A stretch of 64,000 nucleotides of DNA from Mesorhizobium sp. YC-39 (GCF_025753795.1 NZ_JAOWPS010000004.1:186001-250000), one strand, 5' to 3'. Shown: positions 41,551-51,151, counted from the first letter of the stretch. Translations and numbers: made by a program. Notes: generated from the sequence alone by a model not told the origin.

Positions 41551-42630
41551 TTGGCTTTGGAAGAACTGACTCACCCACAAGATCAGAACGATGGCTGGGT
41601 GGTTTCTCGCCCTGAAGATGAAGACATGGATGCGATCCTGCTTGGCGGTCTCGCGCCGCAGTTCGAAAGCTGGACTGATGCCAACGTTCACGCAGCGTTA
41701 ATTGTCCACCATGGCAAGCTTGTCTACGAGCACTACTTCACCGGCGAAGACAATGCCTGGGCAACACCTCTCGGTCGCGTTTCATATCACTCCAAACTCA
41801 GGCACGACCTGCGCTCGATCACGAAGAGTACCACATCGCTGCTCTTCGGCATGGCCGTCGATCGCGGCTGGATTAAAGACCTGGACGAGTCCGTCTTCTC
41901 TTACTTTCCCGAACACATCGATCTCCGGACCCCGGAAAAGGGCCGGATCAATCTCCGTCACCTTCTCACGATGTCGGCGGGCTTGGCGTGGAACGAATAT
42001 CTTCCCTACAGCGACCCGGCCAACAGCGAACGACGGATGATCGATGCGCCCGACCAGTGCCGCTATGTGCTCGAGCAACCGATTGCGCGGCCGCCCGGCG
42101 TAGCGTACGTCTACAATGGCGGCCTAACTGCTCTCCTCGCCACAATCCTGCAAAAGACATCGGGACGACCGGTCGACGTGCTCGCGGCAGAGATGTTGTT
42201 CGATCCCCTCGGGATCCAGGATGTCGAATGGGTTCGCTATGCGGACGGCACGCCAAACGCGGTCTCGGGGCTCCGCATGCGGCCCCGCGACCTTGCCAAG
42301 ATCGGCCAAGCGATCTTGGGGCGCGGGATGTGGAACGGCAGGCGGATTGTTTCCGAGGCATGGGTCGACGAGTCGACCAGTCCGCATGTGAACGGCGAAG
42401 GCCTATTCTTCTATGGTTTCCAATGGTGGCTCGGTCGGTCCCTCGTCCGTCGGCGCGAGATCAGATGGATCTCCGGCGTAGGGTACGGGGGTCAAAGGTT
42501 GTTCATCGTGCCGGAACTGGATCTGGTCGTCGTGGTCATGGCCGGGCTTTACGACAACCCTGTTCTCCAATCGGTTCCCGGAGAAGTCATCCTGCGCCGG
42601 TACGCGCTGCCGGCTGCGCTTGCAGCCTGA
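41551..42630 (+). CDS. Serine hydrolase (beta-lactamase-related, class C-like)
   Basis: A 359-residue protein of the beta-lactamase/DD-peptidase-like family. The nucleophile motif SITK is at residues 89-92 (LRSITKSTTSLLFG), a Y-x-N motif is in YVYNGG, and SGVGYGGQRLFIVPE is near the end. No signal peptide is seen, so it is probably a cytosolic esterase/peptidase. The start is uncertain: TTG 41551 keeps the family-like DGWVVSRPED segment, while the first ATG is 41626. Its last 20 codons and stop are repeated as a remnant at 51160-51222. Confidence 0.82.
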   Translation: MALEELTHPQDQNDGWVVSRPEDEDMDAILLGGLAPQFESWTDANVHAALIVHHGKLVYEHYFTGEDNAWATPLGRVSYHSKLRHDLRSITKSTTSLLFGMAVDRGWIKDLDESVFSYFPEHIDLRTPEKGRINLRHLLTMSAGLAWNEYLPYSDPANSERRMIDAPDQCRYVLEQPIARPPGVAYVYNGGLTALLATILQKTSGRPVDVLAAEMLFDPLGIQDVEWVRYADGTPNAVSGLRMRPRDLAKIGQAILGRGMWNGRRIVSEAWVDESTSPHVNGEGLFFYGFQWWLGRSLVRRREIRWISGVGYGGQRLFIVPELDLVVVVMAGLYDNPVLQSVPGEVILRRYALPAALAA

Positions 42631-42808
42631 CCGTCGGGACCGTTTTCCACCCCATCTCGGCCACCGGCGGTAGCCAACTGATGAGTCTGAACCCTAATGC
42701 CACAGGATCTTGCTCAGAAAAGCGCGGCTGCGGTCGGTCTTGGGGTGCAAGAAGAACTCGTCGGGCGTGCCGCTCTCGACGATGGCGCCGGCATCCATGA
42801 ACAACACC
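42568..42808 (+). repeat. Duplicated hydrolase/ABC junction, copy A
   Basis: This 241-bp segment (end of the serine hydrolase gene, its spacer, and the last 38 codons of an ABC ATPase on the other strand) matches 51160-51376 in direct orientation at roughly 90 % outside one extra ~26-bp stretch near 42663-42688. It marks the left border of an 8.35-kb block. Confidence 0.88.
42694..42808 (-). pseudogene. 3' fragment of an amino-acid ABC transporter ATPase gene
   Basis: Reading the minus strand to a TAG at 42694-42696, the frame gives a 38-residue tail nearly identical to the C-terminus of the intact ATPase at 51263-52036 (shared VESGTP, HPKTDRSRAFLSKIL). Most base differences are at third codon positions, so the two copies diverged as working genes. 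Nothing upstream continues the frame: it stops being similar at about 42808. Confidence 0.88.
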
Positions 42809-42928
42809 GGGTCACTGACTGAAGTAGCGCGGGGCGGCGCAAGTCATTCGTCCTTGCGCTTTACACTTGCAACCAAGCGCTTCAGGAGGTGTTGACAGGC
42901 TGAGCCGCAGCGAGGGAGCATCCGGTCG

Positions 42929-44704
42929 ATGCTGATCAATCAGGTTCTCGCCTTTGCCATCATCGCGCTCATGATGGCGGCGTTCGTCTGGGGCCGCTTC
43001 CGCTATGATCTCGTTGCATGCGCCGCGCTGATCGCGGCGCTCGCCACCGGGGTCGTCCCATATGATGAGGCGTTTTCCGGCTTCAGCGACGACATCGTCA
43101 TCATCGTCGGCAGCGCGCTGCTGGTCAGCGCTGGCGTCGCGCGCTCCGGCATCATGGAATTCGCCCTCCAGCGCTACGCACCAAACGTGACCGGTATCCG
43201 GGCCCAGCTCGTCTTGCTGGTCGCCGTCGTCACCATACTCTCGGCCTTCGTCAAGAATATCGGCGCGCTGGCGATCATGATCCCGATCGCCTTCCAGTTC
43301 GCCCGCAAGTCCAACACCTCGCCCTCGGTGTTCCTGATGCCGATGGCGTTCGGCTCGCTGCTCGGCGGGCTGATGACGCAGATCGGCACTTCGCCCAACA
43401 TCGTCGTCTCGCGCATCCGCCAGGAAATCACGGGCACCGCCTTCACCATGTTCGATTTCACGCCGGTCGGTGCGGCACTGGCGGCGGCCGGTATCGTCTT
43501 CCTGGCGCTGTTCTATTGGCTGGTGCCGGTGCGAACCCGCGAGTCCAGTTCCATCCACGAGGCGCTCGACAGCCACAGCTATGTCACCGAGGCGCGCGTC
43601 GTTGCAGACTCGGTGGTCAACGGCAAGAGCGTGGCCGACCTCCTGAAATATGCCGGAGGAGAAGTGGTGGTAACGTCGATCCTGCGCGCTCGCGCTCAGC
43701 GTATCATGCCGCTGCCCGACGCAGTCCTGCGTGAGGGCGACATCATGCTGGTCGAAGGCCTGCCGGAGGCGCTCGACCGCGTCGTCGCCCAGGCGAAGCT
43801 CAGCGTCACCGGCAGCCGCGAGGCGGCCGGGGGAGGCGGCAACGAAACGTCCACCGCCATCGAAGCCGTCGTGGGCGAACATTCCCCGCTCATCGGCTGG
43901 TCCGCGCAACAGCTGGCGCTCTACGACCGTTTCAACGTCAATCTGCTGGCCGTTAGCCGCAAAGGCGAGCGCATCAGCGAACGCCTTGGCGCAGTGACGC
44001 TGCGGATGGGCGACGTGGTCGTGCTGCAAGGCAATCCGCTGCGTTTGCCGGAAATTCTGCGCGAACTCGGAATGCTGCCGCTCGCTGAGCGCTCGATCCT
44101 GCTCGGCAGCGTGCGGCACGGCGTCGTCCCGATCCTCATCCTGGCGGCGGCGATGGGCTCCACTGCCGGCAACCTGCTGCCGGTGCCGATCGCCTTCTTC
44201 ACCGCCGCCGTCGCCATGGTGCTGTTCCGCGTCATTCCGCCACGCGATATCTACAGCGCCATCGACGGGCCGATCCTGGTCATGCTCGCCACGCTGATCC
44301 CGGTCTCGGATTCGCTGCGCCGCAGCGGTGCGACCGACGTCATCGCCATATGGCTCGCCGATATCGGCGCCGCGTTGCCGCCGGCCGGAGCACTTGCGCT
44401 GATCGTGGTCGTCGCCATGGCCGTGACGCCGTTCCTCAACAACGCAGCGACGGTTCTGGTCGTCGCGCCGATCGCCGCCAGCTTCGCCGCAACGCTGGGC
44501 TATCGGCCTGAAGCCTTCCTGATGGCGGTGGCGATCGGTGCCGGCTGCGATTTCCTCACCCCGATCGGCCATCAGTGCAACACGCTGGTCATGGGCCCCG
44601 GCGGCTACCGTTTCAGCGACTATCCGCGGCTCGGCCTGCCGCTGTCGATCCTGGTCATCCTGGTCGCCGTTCCGATGCTGATGCTGGTCTGGCCATTGCG
44701 GTAG
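42929..44704 (+). CDS. SLC13-family (DASS) permease with TrkA_C domains
   Basis: A 591-residue anion transporter. About ten to twelve helices flank a central cytosolic region (residues ~205-385) that contains two TrkA_C/RCK_C domains (for example VVTSILRARAQRIMPLPDAVLREGDIMLV split over two strands). The transporter signature pieces are KNIGALAIMIP with MTQIGTSPNIVVS, and FLNNAATVLV with DFLTPIGHQCNTLVMGP. Such proteins import sulfate, dicarboxylates or other anions with Na+. It is the first gene of the block bounded by the duplicated junction; neighbours give no clue to substrate. Confidence 0.88.
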   Translation: MLINQVLAFAIIALMMAAFVWGRFRYDLVACAALIAALATGVVPYDEAFSGFSDDIVIIVGSALLVSAGVARSGIMEFALQRYAPNVTGIRAQLVLLVAVVTILSAFVKNIGALAIMIPIAFQFARKSNTSPSVFLMPMAFGSLLGGLMTQIGTSPNIVVSRIRQEITGTAFTMFDFTPVGAALAAAGIVFLALFYWLVPVRTRESSSIHEALDSHSYVTEARVVADSVVNGKSVADLLKYAGGEVVVTSILRARAQRIMPLPDAVLREGDIMLVEGLPEALDRVVAQAKLSVTGSREAAGGGGNETSTAIEAVVGEHSPLIGWSAQQLALYDRFNVNLLAVSRKGERISERLGAVTLRMGDVVVLQGNPLRLPEILRELGMLPLAERSILLGSVRHGVVPILILAAAMGSTAGNLLPVPIAFFTAAVAMVLFRVIPPRDIYSAIDGPILVMLATLIPVSDSLRRSGATDVIAIWLADIGAALPPAGALALIVVVAMAVTPFLNNAATVLVVAPIAASFAATLGYRPEAFLMAVAIGAGCDFLTPIGHQCNTLVMGPGGYRFSDYPRLGLPLSILVILVAVPMLMLVWPLR

Positions 44705-45011
44705 CACACTAATGCAGCAAGTCCGCTTTCGGCCCAAACAGGGCGCTTATTGTCTGGCGCTGAGCGTCGGCATGTGACGCGCAACGGCAATTACGCAGCC
44801 TTTCGCCGCATTCCAGCCAAGGGCAACGCTTTTGCCGTGCGGTCCCACGGGCAGCAAATCGACAACGCATTCCCGCACACGTCTCGCAGTAAATTTGGTA
44901 TGCATATGCGAGGAAGAGGGTAACAGATGAAACACAATCTTGGCTTGCCGTCCGACGTGACGCCGACGCTCCTGTTTCCGAAGACCTGATGCAAAAGCAA
45001 AGTAAGATCTC
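44705..45011. other. Intergenic region containing a GshB-like gene scrap
   Basis: The 307 bp between the transporter and the cyclase gene hold no intact gene. They contain the 49-bp GshB-like fragment at 44780-44828; the rest shows nothing I recognise except the presumed promoter of the cyclase gene. Confidence 0.5.
44780..44828 (+). pseudogene. 49-bp fragment of a GshB-like ATP-grasp gene
   Basis: It matches 40995-41043 inside the intact ATP-grasp gene at 46 of 49 positions and keeps the same peptide (NGNYAAFRRIPAKGN versus DGNYAAFRRVPAKGD). The frame does not continue as that family on either side. Confidence 0.75.
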
Positions 45012-47144
45012 ATGTCTTCTCCAGATGTGACCGGCTCATCCAGCCCCGCGGGCTGGGGCTTGGCCGCAAAGCTGTTTACAACCCTCGTCCTTCTTGGCGC
45101 GACCGCGGTCTTGGTGACCGGGGTGCTCGGTTACTTCCGTGCCCGCGACGCCCTCGAAAAAGCAGTCTTCGACCAACTCACGGCCGCCCGTCAGACCAAG
45201 ACGCGCCAGGTCGAAACCTACTTCCGCACGATCCAGGAGGAGCTGAGCCTGCTTGCTACTTCCAAGATGGTGGTCGATGCGACACGCGAGTTCCGGATCG
45301 CGGTCGACCAACTCGACCGGGCAGGCGCGCCGCCTGACCTGCAGCGGAAGGTCGGCGATTGGTACGCTGAGAACTTCATCCCCAAAATGACACGCACCTT
45401 GGGCAGGGAACCAGCCCTGTCGGACTACCTGCCGGTCGGTGGTGCCCCCTACTATCTGCAGTATCACTACATTGTGGAAAATCCCAACCCGGCGGAGCGG
45501 CGCAAGCTTCTCGACGACGCCGGCGACGGAAGCGAATACACCAGGCTGCATGCCATATATCATCCATTGATGCGCGCTGCGGCTACCACGGTTGGGTTTT
45601 TCGATCTCATGATTGCCGATCCCAAATCAGGTCGCCTGATCTATACGGTCGAGAAGGAGGTGGATTTCACCACGTCCCTTCAGTTGGGTCCGTACCGTCG
45701 CACCAACGTCGCGGCCGCCGTCGCCCGCTGCTCGCAGATCGCAGACCCGTCAGCCATCTGCCTCGTAGATTTCGCCTCTTATGCGCCATCAGGCGGCGCA
45801 CCGATCGCCTTCATGGCAGCACCGGTGATTGCCCAAGGCGTCGTCATCGGCGCGCTGGTCGCGCAACTGTCGAATGATGAGATCGACAACGTTGTCACCG
45901 GCAATCGCCGCTGGCGGCAGGAAGGGTTCGGCGACACGGGTGAGGCCTACCTCGTCGGACCCGATTATCTGGCGCGCTCCGGCCCGCGTGCGTTCTACGA
46001 GAACCGGGATAACTTCTTCGCCGACCTCAAATCCGTCGGCGCTTCGGACGAAGAGATCGCCGCCATTCAGCGTTACGGGACACCAGTGCTGCATCAGCGC
46101 ATCGACACCAAGGCCTCCCGTGCCGCGCTCGCCGGTGTCGAGGGCACGGGCGAGATCATCGGATACCGTGGCGTCCCGACGCTCGCTTCATGGGGACCGC
46201 TCGCGATTTCCGATGTCAAGTGGGCTCTCGTCGCCAAGATCGACAGCGCCGAGGCCTTCGCACCGATCGCCGAACTCCGCCGGGATTTGTTGCTCGTCGG
46301 AGGACTGGCGATGCTCGTGGTCGCCGCAACCGCCGCCTGGCTTTCGCGCGCGCTGCTCGGACCACTCCGCGAGCTCACTGCCGGGGTGAAACGCTTCTCT
46401 GCTGGCGACTATGCAACCAGCGTGCCGGTCCGCACGCGCGACGAGATTGGCGAGCTCTGCTCGGCCTTCAATGGCATGGTTGAGAATCTGCACCAAAAGA
46501 ATGTCGTGATCGAGAACAAGAACCGCGAGAACGAGCAGCTGCTGCTCAACGTCCTGCCGGCACCGATCGCCAATCGGCTGCGCGCTGGCGAGGAGAGGAT
46601 CGCCGACGGCTTCGCCGAGGTCACGGTCGCCTTCGCAGACCTGGTCGGGTTCACGGCACTGACATCGGAAATGCCGCCGCACGATGTCGTGATGCTTCTC
46701 AACGGACTCTTCACGCGCTTCGACGTTGCCGCCAATGATCTCGGCATAGAGAAGATCAAGACGGTGGGCGACGCCTATATGGCGGTGTGCGGCCTACCCG
46801 TGCCGGTGGCCAACCACGCCGAGCGCATGGTCCGCATGGCCATCCGCATGGTCCACATTACCCGCGAGCACGCGATGGAACACAACGTCTCGATGAAGCT
46901 CAGGGTTGGCGTCAACAGCGGGCCAGTGGTCGCCGGCGTCATTGGGAAGAGTAAGTACATCTATGATTTATGGGGGGACACAGTGAACCTGGCGAGCCGC
47001 ATGGAGTCTGGCGGAGTTCCCGACTCTGTTCAGGTGACGCGCCCCGTCTACGAACAGCTCAAGAACCAATTCGTCTTCGAGCCGCGCGGCGCTATCGAAG
47101 TCAAAGGCAAGGGAAAAGTGGAAGCCTGGGTATTGAGATTTTAG
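45012..47144 (+). CDS. Membrane-bound class III adenylate cyclase with Cache-like sensor and HAMP
   Basis: A 710-residue sensor cyclase: N-terminal helix (about residues 20-42), a large periplasmic sensor region to about residue 430, a second helix (LLLVGGLAMLVVAATAAWLS), a HAMP linker (PLRELTAGVKRFSAGDYA) and a coiled segment, then the cyclase domain. Metal ligands Asp543 (FADLVGFT) and Asp587 (GDAYMA), adenine-selecting Lys583 and Asp652 (YDLWGD), and the transition-state pair Asn659/Arg663 (NLASR) are all present, so it should be an active adenylate cyclase. It senses an unknown periplasmic signal. Confidence 0.92.
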   Translation: MSSPDVTGSSSPAGWGLAAKLFTTLVLLGATAVLVTGVLGYFRARDALEKAVFDQLTAARQTKTRQVETYFRTIQEELSLLATSKMVVDATREFRIAVDQLDRAGAPPDLQRKVGDWYAENFIPKMTRTLGREPALSDYLPVGGAPYYLQYHYIVENPNPAERRKLLDDAGDGSEYTRLHAIYHPLMRAAATTVGFFDLMIADPKSGRLIYTVEKEVDFTTSLQLGPYRRTNVAAAVARCSQIADPSAICLVDFASYAPSGGAPIAFMAAPVIAQGVVIGALVAQLSNDEIDNVVTGNRRWRQEGFGDTGEAYLVGPDYLARSGPRAFYENRDNFFADLKSVGASDEEIAAIQRYGTPVLHQRIDTKASRAALAGVEGTGEIIGYRGVPTLASWGPLAISDVKWALVAKIDSAEAFAPIAELRRDLLLVGGLAMLVVAATAAWLSRALLGPLRELTAGVKRFSAGDYATSVPVRTRDEIGELCSAFNGMVENLHQKNVVIENKNRENEQLLLNVLPAPIANRLRAGEERIADGFAEVTVAFADLVGFTALTSEMPPHDVVMLLNGLFTRFDVAANDLGIEKIKTVGDAYMAVCGLPVPVANHAERMVRMAIRMVHITREHAMEHNVSMKLRVGVNSGPVVAGVIGKSKYIYDLWGDTVNLASRMESGGVPDSVQVTRPVYEQLKNQFVFEPRGAIEVKGKGKVEAWVLRF

Positions 47145-47657
47145 TCGCGGAGGCAGCTCCGATGCCGACTTGCCCTCCGCCTGTTCGCCGTCAATGGCTT
47201 TCGCCGCGGGCGCGACTGGCGCGCCCTGAGGGGAGCGGACCCGAATGTCCGCTTCGCGCCTCATCTCGGTCATTGAGATATTAGCAGCCGCTTCCAAAAA
47301 GCAGACATCACAGTGACCGCGCCGTAGCTCTCGATGCGCACGATGTCGGACTCTCCAACCCGCCATTGGCAGAGATTGAATTGAAGCCGGCTGCAAGGAT
47401 GTTGCCCACATGCATTTCCCAGGACGGCCATTGATCGCTCAGCAAGGAATTCCGGGCCGGTCCGGATAACCCCAGGCGAGATGGCGTCTGCTGGGTCGAC
47501 GCTGGCGTCAGTCGACGTGCATCAACTCATATTAGGCCGCAATAACTTCGAGAACCACAAGGCGGACTGCTGGGGCCGGAAGAAGCTGGGGTATTTCCAC
47601 ACTGGTGCGATCCGATACTTTACATACTATGTGACCTTCAATTGGGGGCTATAGCAA
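47145..47657. other. 513-bp intergenic region, no gene recognised
   Basis: I see no coherent coding frame, RNA gene or strong hairpin here. The stretch around 47225-47310 (ending GCAGCCGCTTCCAAAAAGCA) resembles decayed dispersed intergenic sequence often seen in rhizobial genomes; this is an impression, not a match I could test. Confidence 0.45.
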
Positions 47658-48845
47658 ATGAAAGAAGAGACCGGCGTTCAGAAGTTGGTGCGCACGCTGC
47701 GTGCCCGAGCACCTGATGACGCAGCTGAATTGCTCGCCAGAGAGTCTCCCGAGTTCATCCGCGACACACTAAAGCTGTTGCCGGACGGGCACGCCCGTAA
47801 GGTGGCCGAGCATTTGCCACTGCATATGCGGCCCATCGGGTCTCATGGCGGTGGCGAGGATGTCGCGATGCCCGAGTCGCTCATCGAGCTGATGGACCCG
47901 ATTGCCGCCAGCGTTCCTGTCGGGACGACAGTTGCTGCCGCGGTTGAAGCTGTCAGACGCGCCCAGGTGCCGACCGAGCTCACTTATCTCTATGTCACGG
48001 ACGAGGGCAATAAACTGGTTGGCCTGGTGGTCCTGCGCGATCTAATGCTGAGCGAACCGGACGCAATTGTCGATCAGATCATGCTGCCCAGGCCGTTCGC
48101 TCTTAATGTCGGTCTCTCTTTGAGCAACGCATGCGAGGCAGCGGTACGGCGTCACTACCCTGTCTACCCGGTGGTGGACGCGGAGAACCGGCTGCTTGGG
48201 CAGGTTCGCGGTTGGCGCTTGTTCGAGCAGCAAATCATCGAGATTTCCGCCCAGTCTGGCCAGATGGTAGGTGTCCAGAAGGAGGAGCGCTCTTTTACGC
48301 CGCTGTTTTCAGCCTTCTTGAAGCGTCATCCGTGGCTGCAGTTGAACCTCCTGACGGCCTTCATGGCCGCATTCGTCGTCAGTTCGTTCACAGGGACGAT
48401 CGAGAAGATCGTTGCCCTGGCGGCGTTCCTCCCGGTCTTGGCCGGGCAGAGCGGAAACACCGGCTGCCAAGCATTGGCGATGACCCTGCGTGGCCTTGCC
48501 CTGGGGGATGTGGACAAACGACCGAAGCTGCACTTGGTGATGAGAGAGGGCGCGCTCGGGATCGCCAACGGCTTGCTCGTCGGCCTTCTTGCGGCTGCGG
48601 CGATGTGGTTCTACGCCTCGAGGCAACCGGAGTCGGCGGCCCAAGCGCCCATGCTGGCACTTGTGATCCTGCTTGCCATGTCCGGATCGTGCCTCATGTC
48701 CGGAATCTCCGGCGTGCTGATCCCGTTGGGCCTGCGCCGGGTCGGCGCTGACCCGGCGGTCGCTTCGGCGATCTTCCTCACCACCTTGACCGATATTGTA
48801 GGCATGGGCCTGATGCTGGGGCTCGCCACCATACTCGTGCTGTAG
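47658..48845 (+). CDS. MgtE-like magnesium transporter, short N-domain
   Basis: A 395-residue protein: a short N-terminal region (about 70 residues, against about 120 or more in full-length MgtE), two CBS domains (residues ~75-190; VVLRDLML and YPVVDAENRLLGQVRG), and a C-terminal channel domain with five helices, carrying FLPVLAGQSGNTGCQAL and the LTDIVGMGLMLGLA tail motif typical of MgtE. It conducts Mg2+ and is gated by cytosolic Mg2+ through the CBS region. The shortened N-domain may loosen gating. It is alone between two gene-poor stretches. Confidence 0.85.
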   Translation: MKEETGVQKLVRTLRARAPDDAAELLARESPEFIRDTLKLLPDGHARKVAEHLPLHMRPIGSHGGGEDVAMPESLIELMDPIAASVPVGTTVAAAVEAVRRAQVPTELTYLYVTDEGNKLVGLVVLRDLMLSEPDAIVDQIMLPRPFALNVGLSLSNACEAAVRRHYPVYPVVDAENRLLGQVRGWRLFEQQIIEISAQSGQMVGVQKEERSFTPLFSAFLKRHPWLQLNLLTAFMAAFVVSSFTGTIEKIVALAAFLPVLAGQSGNTGCQALAMTLRGLALGDVDKRPKLHLVMREGALGIANGLLVGLLAAAAMWFYASRQPESAAQAPMLALVILLAMSGSCLMSGISGVLIPLGLRRVGADPAVASAIFLTTLTDIVGMGLMLGLATILVL

Positions 48846-49133
48846 CGAGGCGCGTCCAGCGACGCGTCCCAGGGAATTGGAGGCAATAAGCTGACCTCGT
48901 CGCGTTCAGCGAAATTACGAGAGCCAGGTCGCATCGCGCACGCATCGTGAGAAGCACCTTCCGGCAGCTCTCGGCCCCCTTGCGCAACGCGACGGAAGAC
49001 CAACCGGCACGGTGGACCACCGCCTATCACACGCCAATTGCCCAGACGTACCGGGCGTATGCCCGTAGCGGATGCCGTGCGAATAACGATCGATCGCGCC
49101 GAGATAGATCCGCTTCCGCGGACCTTCCACGAC

Positions 49134-49718
49134 TCAACGCGGTCCTCGCAGCATCGGGACGACTGTCGGCGACGAACCGACCTGGATGGCGCCGAGCGGT
49201 TCGAAGCCGTGCCGGCGGTAAAACGGAATGTTGCGCGGATTCGAGGATTCCAGATAAGCAGGCGCGTGATCGCGATCGCACCGTGCGAGTGCGTACGCCA
49301 TCAGGGCTTTGCCGTGACCTTCGCCTTGGTGCGCGGGGTCGACACCGATCAGGGGCAGGAACCAATGCGGTTCGGTCGGATGGTAGGTGGCCATTTTCTC
49401 AAATACAGCCGCGGTTTCGCCGGCCAGAGAGGGCGCAACTGTGCTCTGGATGAGCGCACCAAGCTCTTTCTCGTCAGGGTGCACCCCAGGCGGCAGCCAC
49501 AGCGCCGCACCAGCGTAGTCCGCGGTGCAAAAGGCGCTTCCGCAAGAGAATGCCGCGCCTCCGAGCGCACGAACCATCCGCGGCAGGGCCGCAAGGAACT
49601 GGTGCGAATGAGGCCAAGTCCATCGCGCCATAGGGTCCGCCGCAAACGCCAGCACGACCGTATCGACCACCGGATTTTCATCGGCAGCGGACGCAACTCT
49701 TACTGTCTCTGACTTCAC
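49134..49718 (-). CDS. GNAT-family N-acetyltransferase
   Basis: A 194-residue acetyltransferase. The acetyl-CoA-binding motif A is LIGVDPAHQGEGHGKALMAYAL near residue 125 (V-x-P-x-x-Q-G-x-G), followed by YLESSNPRNIPFYRRHGFEPLG, the usual motif B. I prefer GTG 49718, six bases after GGAGG, to the upstream ATG at 49760. It is on the opposite strand to its neighbours. The acceptor substrate is not predictable. Confidence 0.83.
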   Translation of the reverse strand: MKSETVRVASAADENPVVDTVVLAFAADPMARWTWPHSHQFLAALPRMVRALGGAAFSCGSAFCTADYAGAALWLPPGVHPDEKELGALIQSTVAPSLAGETAAVFEKMATYHPTEPHWFLPLIGVDPAHQGEGHGKALMAYALARCDRDHAPAYLESSNPRNIPFYRRHGFEPLGAIQVGSSPTVVPMLRGPR

Positions 49719-49968
49719 GCTATCCTCCTGACGCAGACAGTCCGACGAGGTCTGACGCATTAAGTAGCGCGATCTCGCAATCTGTCTAAGCCTCGTGAGC
49801 GATCGCGGTCCCGCTGGCCTGATATCCGGCTAGGAGCGGAACGGCAGCTACCGCACAGTCGGTCTAGTTAGCTGCCGGTCCGGATGCGGCTAACTGCAGC
49901 ATTTTCCACTTTGAGGCGAAATAATTCTCAATTATGGTTCGCCAGGCTTAAGGCATGGGGGATTGCCG

Positions 49969-50628
49969 ATGGTTTTATCACGCAGGGGTGTCGTGATCGG
50001 TGGCCTGGCGCTGGTCGCCGTCGGTGCAACCGGCAATATTATTCAAGCCGCGACGGCAAAATCCTTTTTCGCCGGTACCGCCAGCGACAACAATTTTGTC
50101 TATCGCAAGACCAACTTCGCCAAGATCGACAAGAGATGGCATCGCCAGATCGTCAAGTATTTCAGCAGCGAGCCGGTCGGCACCGTCGTGGTCGATACCC
50201 GCCACCACTTCCTCTACCTCATCATGGAAAACAAGACCGCTATCCGCTACGGCGTCGGCGTAGGCAAGGACGGCTTCAAATGGTACGGCCGCGCGACGAT
50301 CGACCGCCGCGCGCTGTGGCCGCAATGGGTCCCGCCCCCCGAAATGCGTAAGCGCAGGCCGGACCTACCGCCCATGATCGCAGGCGGCGCGTCCAACAAT
50401 CCGCTCGGGCCGCGCGCGCTCTATCTGTACCGCGACGGCGCCGACATCGGCTACCGCCTGCATGGCACGCTGGAGCCATGGAGTATCGGCACCGACGCTT
50501 CCAGCGGCTGCATCCGCATGTTCCCGGAAGACATCATCGACCTCTACCAGCGGTGCCCGATCGGCACCGCGGTGGAGGTCCTGCCGCACATCGCCGACCA
50601 GGCGCCCGCTTCCACCACTGTCGAATGA
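49969..50628 (+). CDS. L,D-transpeptidase (YkuD/ErfK family)
   Basis: A 219-residue exported protein with a Tat-like signal (MVLSRRGVVIGGLALVAVGATG). The YkuD domain covers about residues 68-208 and ends in the catalytic motif HGT...SIGTDASSGCIRM (His165, Cys181). It makes 3-3 peptidoglycan cross-links or anchors lipoproteins in the periplasm. ATG 49969 is preferred over the in-frame TTG six bases earlier. The OmpA-like lipoprotein gene follows after 10 bp, consistent with a joint cell-wall role. Confidence 0.9.
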   Translation: MVLSRRGVVIGGLALVAVGATGNIIQAATAKSFFAGTASDNNFVYRKTNFAKIDKRWHRQIVKYFSSEPVGTVVVDTRHHFLYLIMENKTAIRYGVGVGKDGFKWYGRATIDRRALWPQWVPPPEMRKRRPDLPPMIAGGASNNPLGPRALYLYRDGADIGYRLHGTLEPWSIGTDASSGCIRMFPEDIIDLYQRCPIGTAVEVLPHIADQAPASTTVE

Positions 50629-50638
50629 TTGGCGCATC

Positions 50639-51151
50639 ATGAACCGCATGATTGAAAACACGCGCCGGCTGCTCGCCGCCAGCCTGCTGGTGCTGGCCGC
50701 ATCCTGCTCGACCAGTAACACGCTGGCCCCTTCCACGCCCGACATCACCAACGCCGAGATTGCCGGCTTCCAGAACGTGCAGCCGGGCAGCGAGGAGGAT
50801 TTTATCCTCAATGTCGGCCGCCGCACCTATTTCACGAAAGGTTCGGCCGCGCTCGATTCTGTCGCCAAGGCCACCCTCGACACCCAGATCGCCTGGTTAG
50901 CAAAGCATCCGCGCTGGCTGCTCAAGCTGCAGGGTTTCGCCGACGATCCCGGCGCAAGCGAAACGGCGCTGTCGCAGCAGCGCGCCGACGCGGTGATGGA
51001 CTACCTCGCCGCCGGCGGCATAGACCGCAACCGCATGTGGGCCAAGGGCTACGGCAAGGACAGGCTCGTCCGCGACTGCCCCGACGCCGCCTGCAGGTCG
51101 CAGAACCGCCGCGTTGTGTCTAATTTGCGCGATGAGAGGGACGAGTCTTAG
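50639..51151 (+). CDS. OmpA-family (Pal-like) lipoprotein
   Basis: A 170-residue precursor with an N-terminal signal ending in a relaxed lipobox (LVLAASC, Cys at about residue 24) and a C-terminal OmpA domain: RTYFTKGSAALDSVAKATL, LKLQGFADDPG, LSQQRADAVMDYLAAGGI and QNRRV near the end, the peptidoglycan-binding pattern of Pal. It is short for the family because the linker is brief. It is probably co-transcribed with the L,D-transpeptidase. The frame is open upstream into that gene but the lipoprotein start at 50639 (or 50648) is clear. Confidence 0.88.
   Translation: MNRMIENTRRLLAASLLVLAASCSTSNTLAPSTPDITNAEIAGFQNVQPGSEEDFILNVGRRTYFTKGSAALDSVAKATLDTQIAWLAKHPRWLLKLQGFADDPGASETALSQQRADAVMDYLAAGGIDRNRMWAKGYGKDRLVRDCPDAACRSQNRRVVSNLRDERDES

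Noticed and set aside
42812..44737. A 641-codon minus-strand frame opposite the SLC13 transporter
   Set aside because: Highly charged His/Asp/Arg-rich shadow of a membrane-protein gene; the plus-strand frame has transporter and TrkA_C motifs.
46968..47411. A 147-codon minus-strand frame at the end of the cyclase gene and in the spacer after it
   Set aside because: Half of it is antisense to the catalytic domain of the cyclase, and the rest has no family resemblance; probably decayed dispersed sequence.
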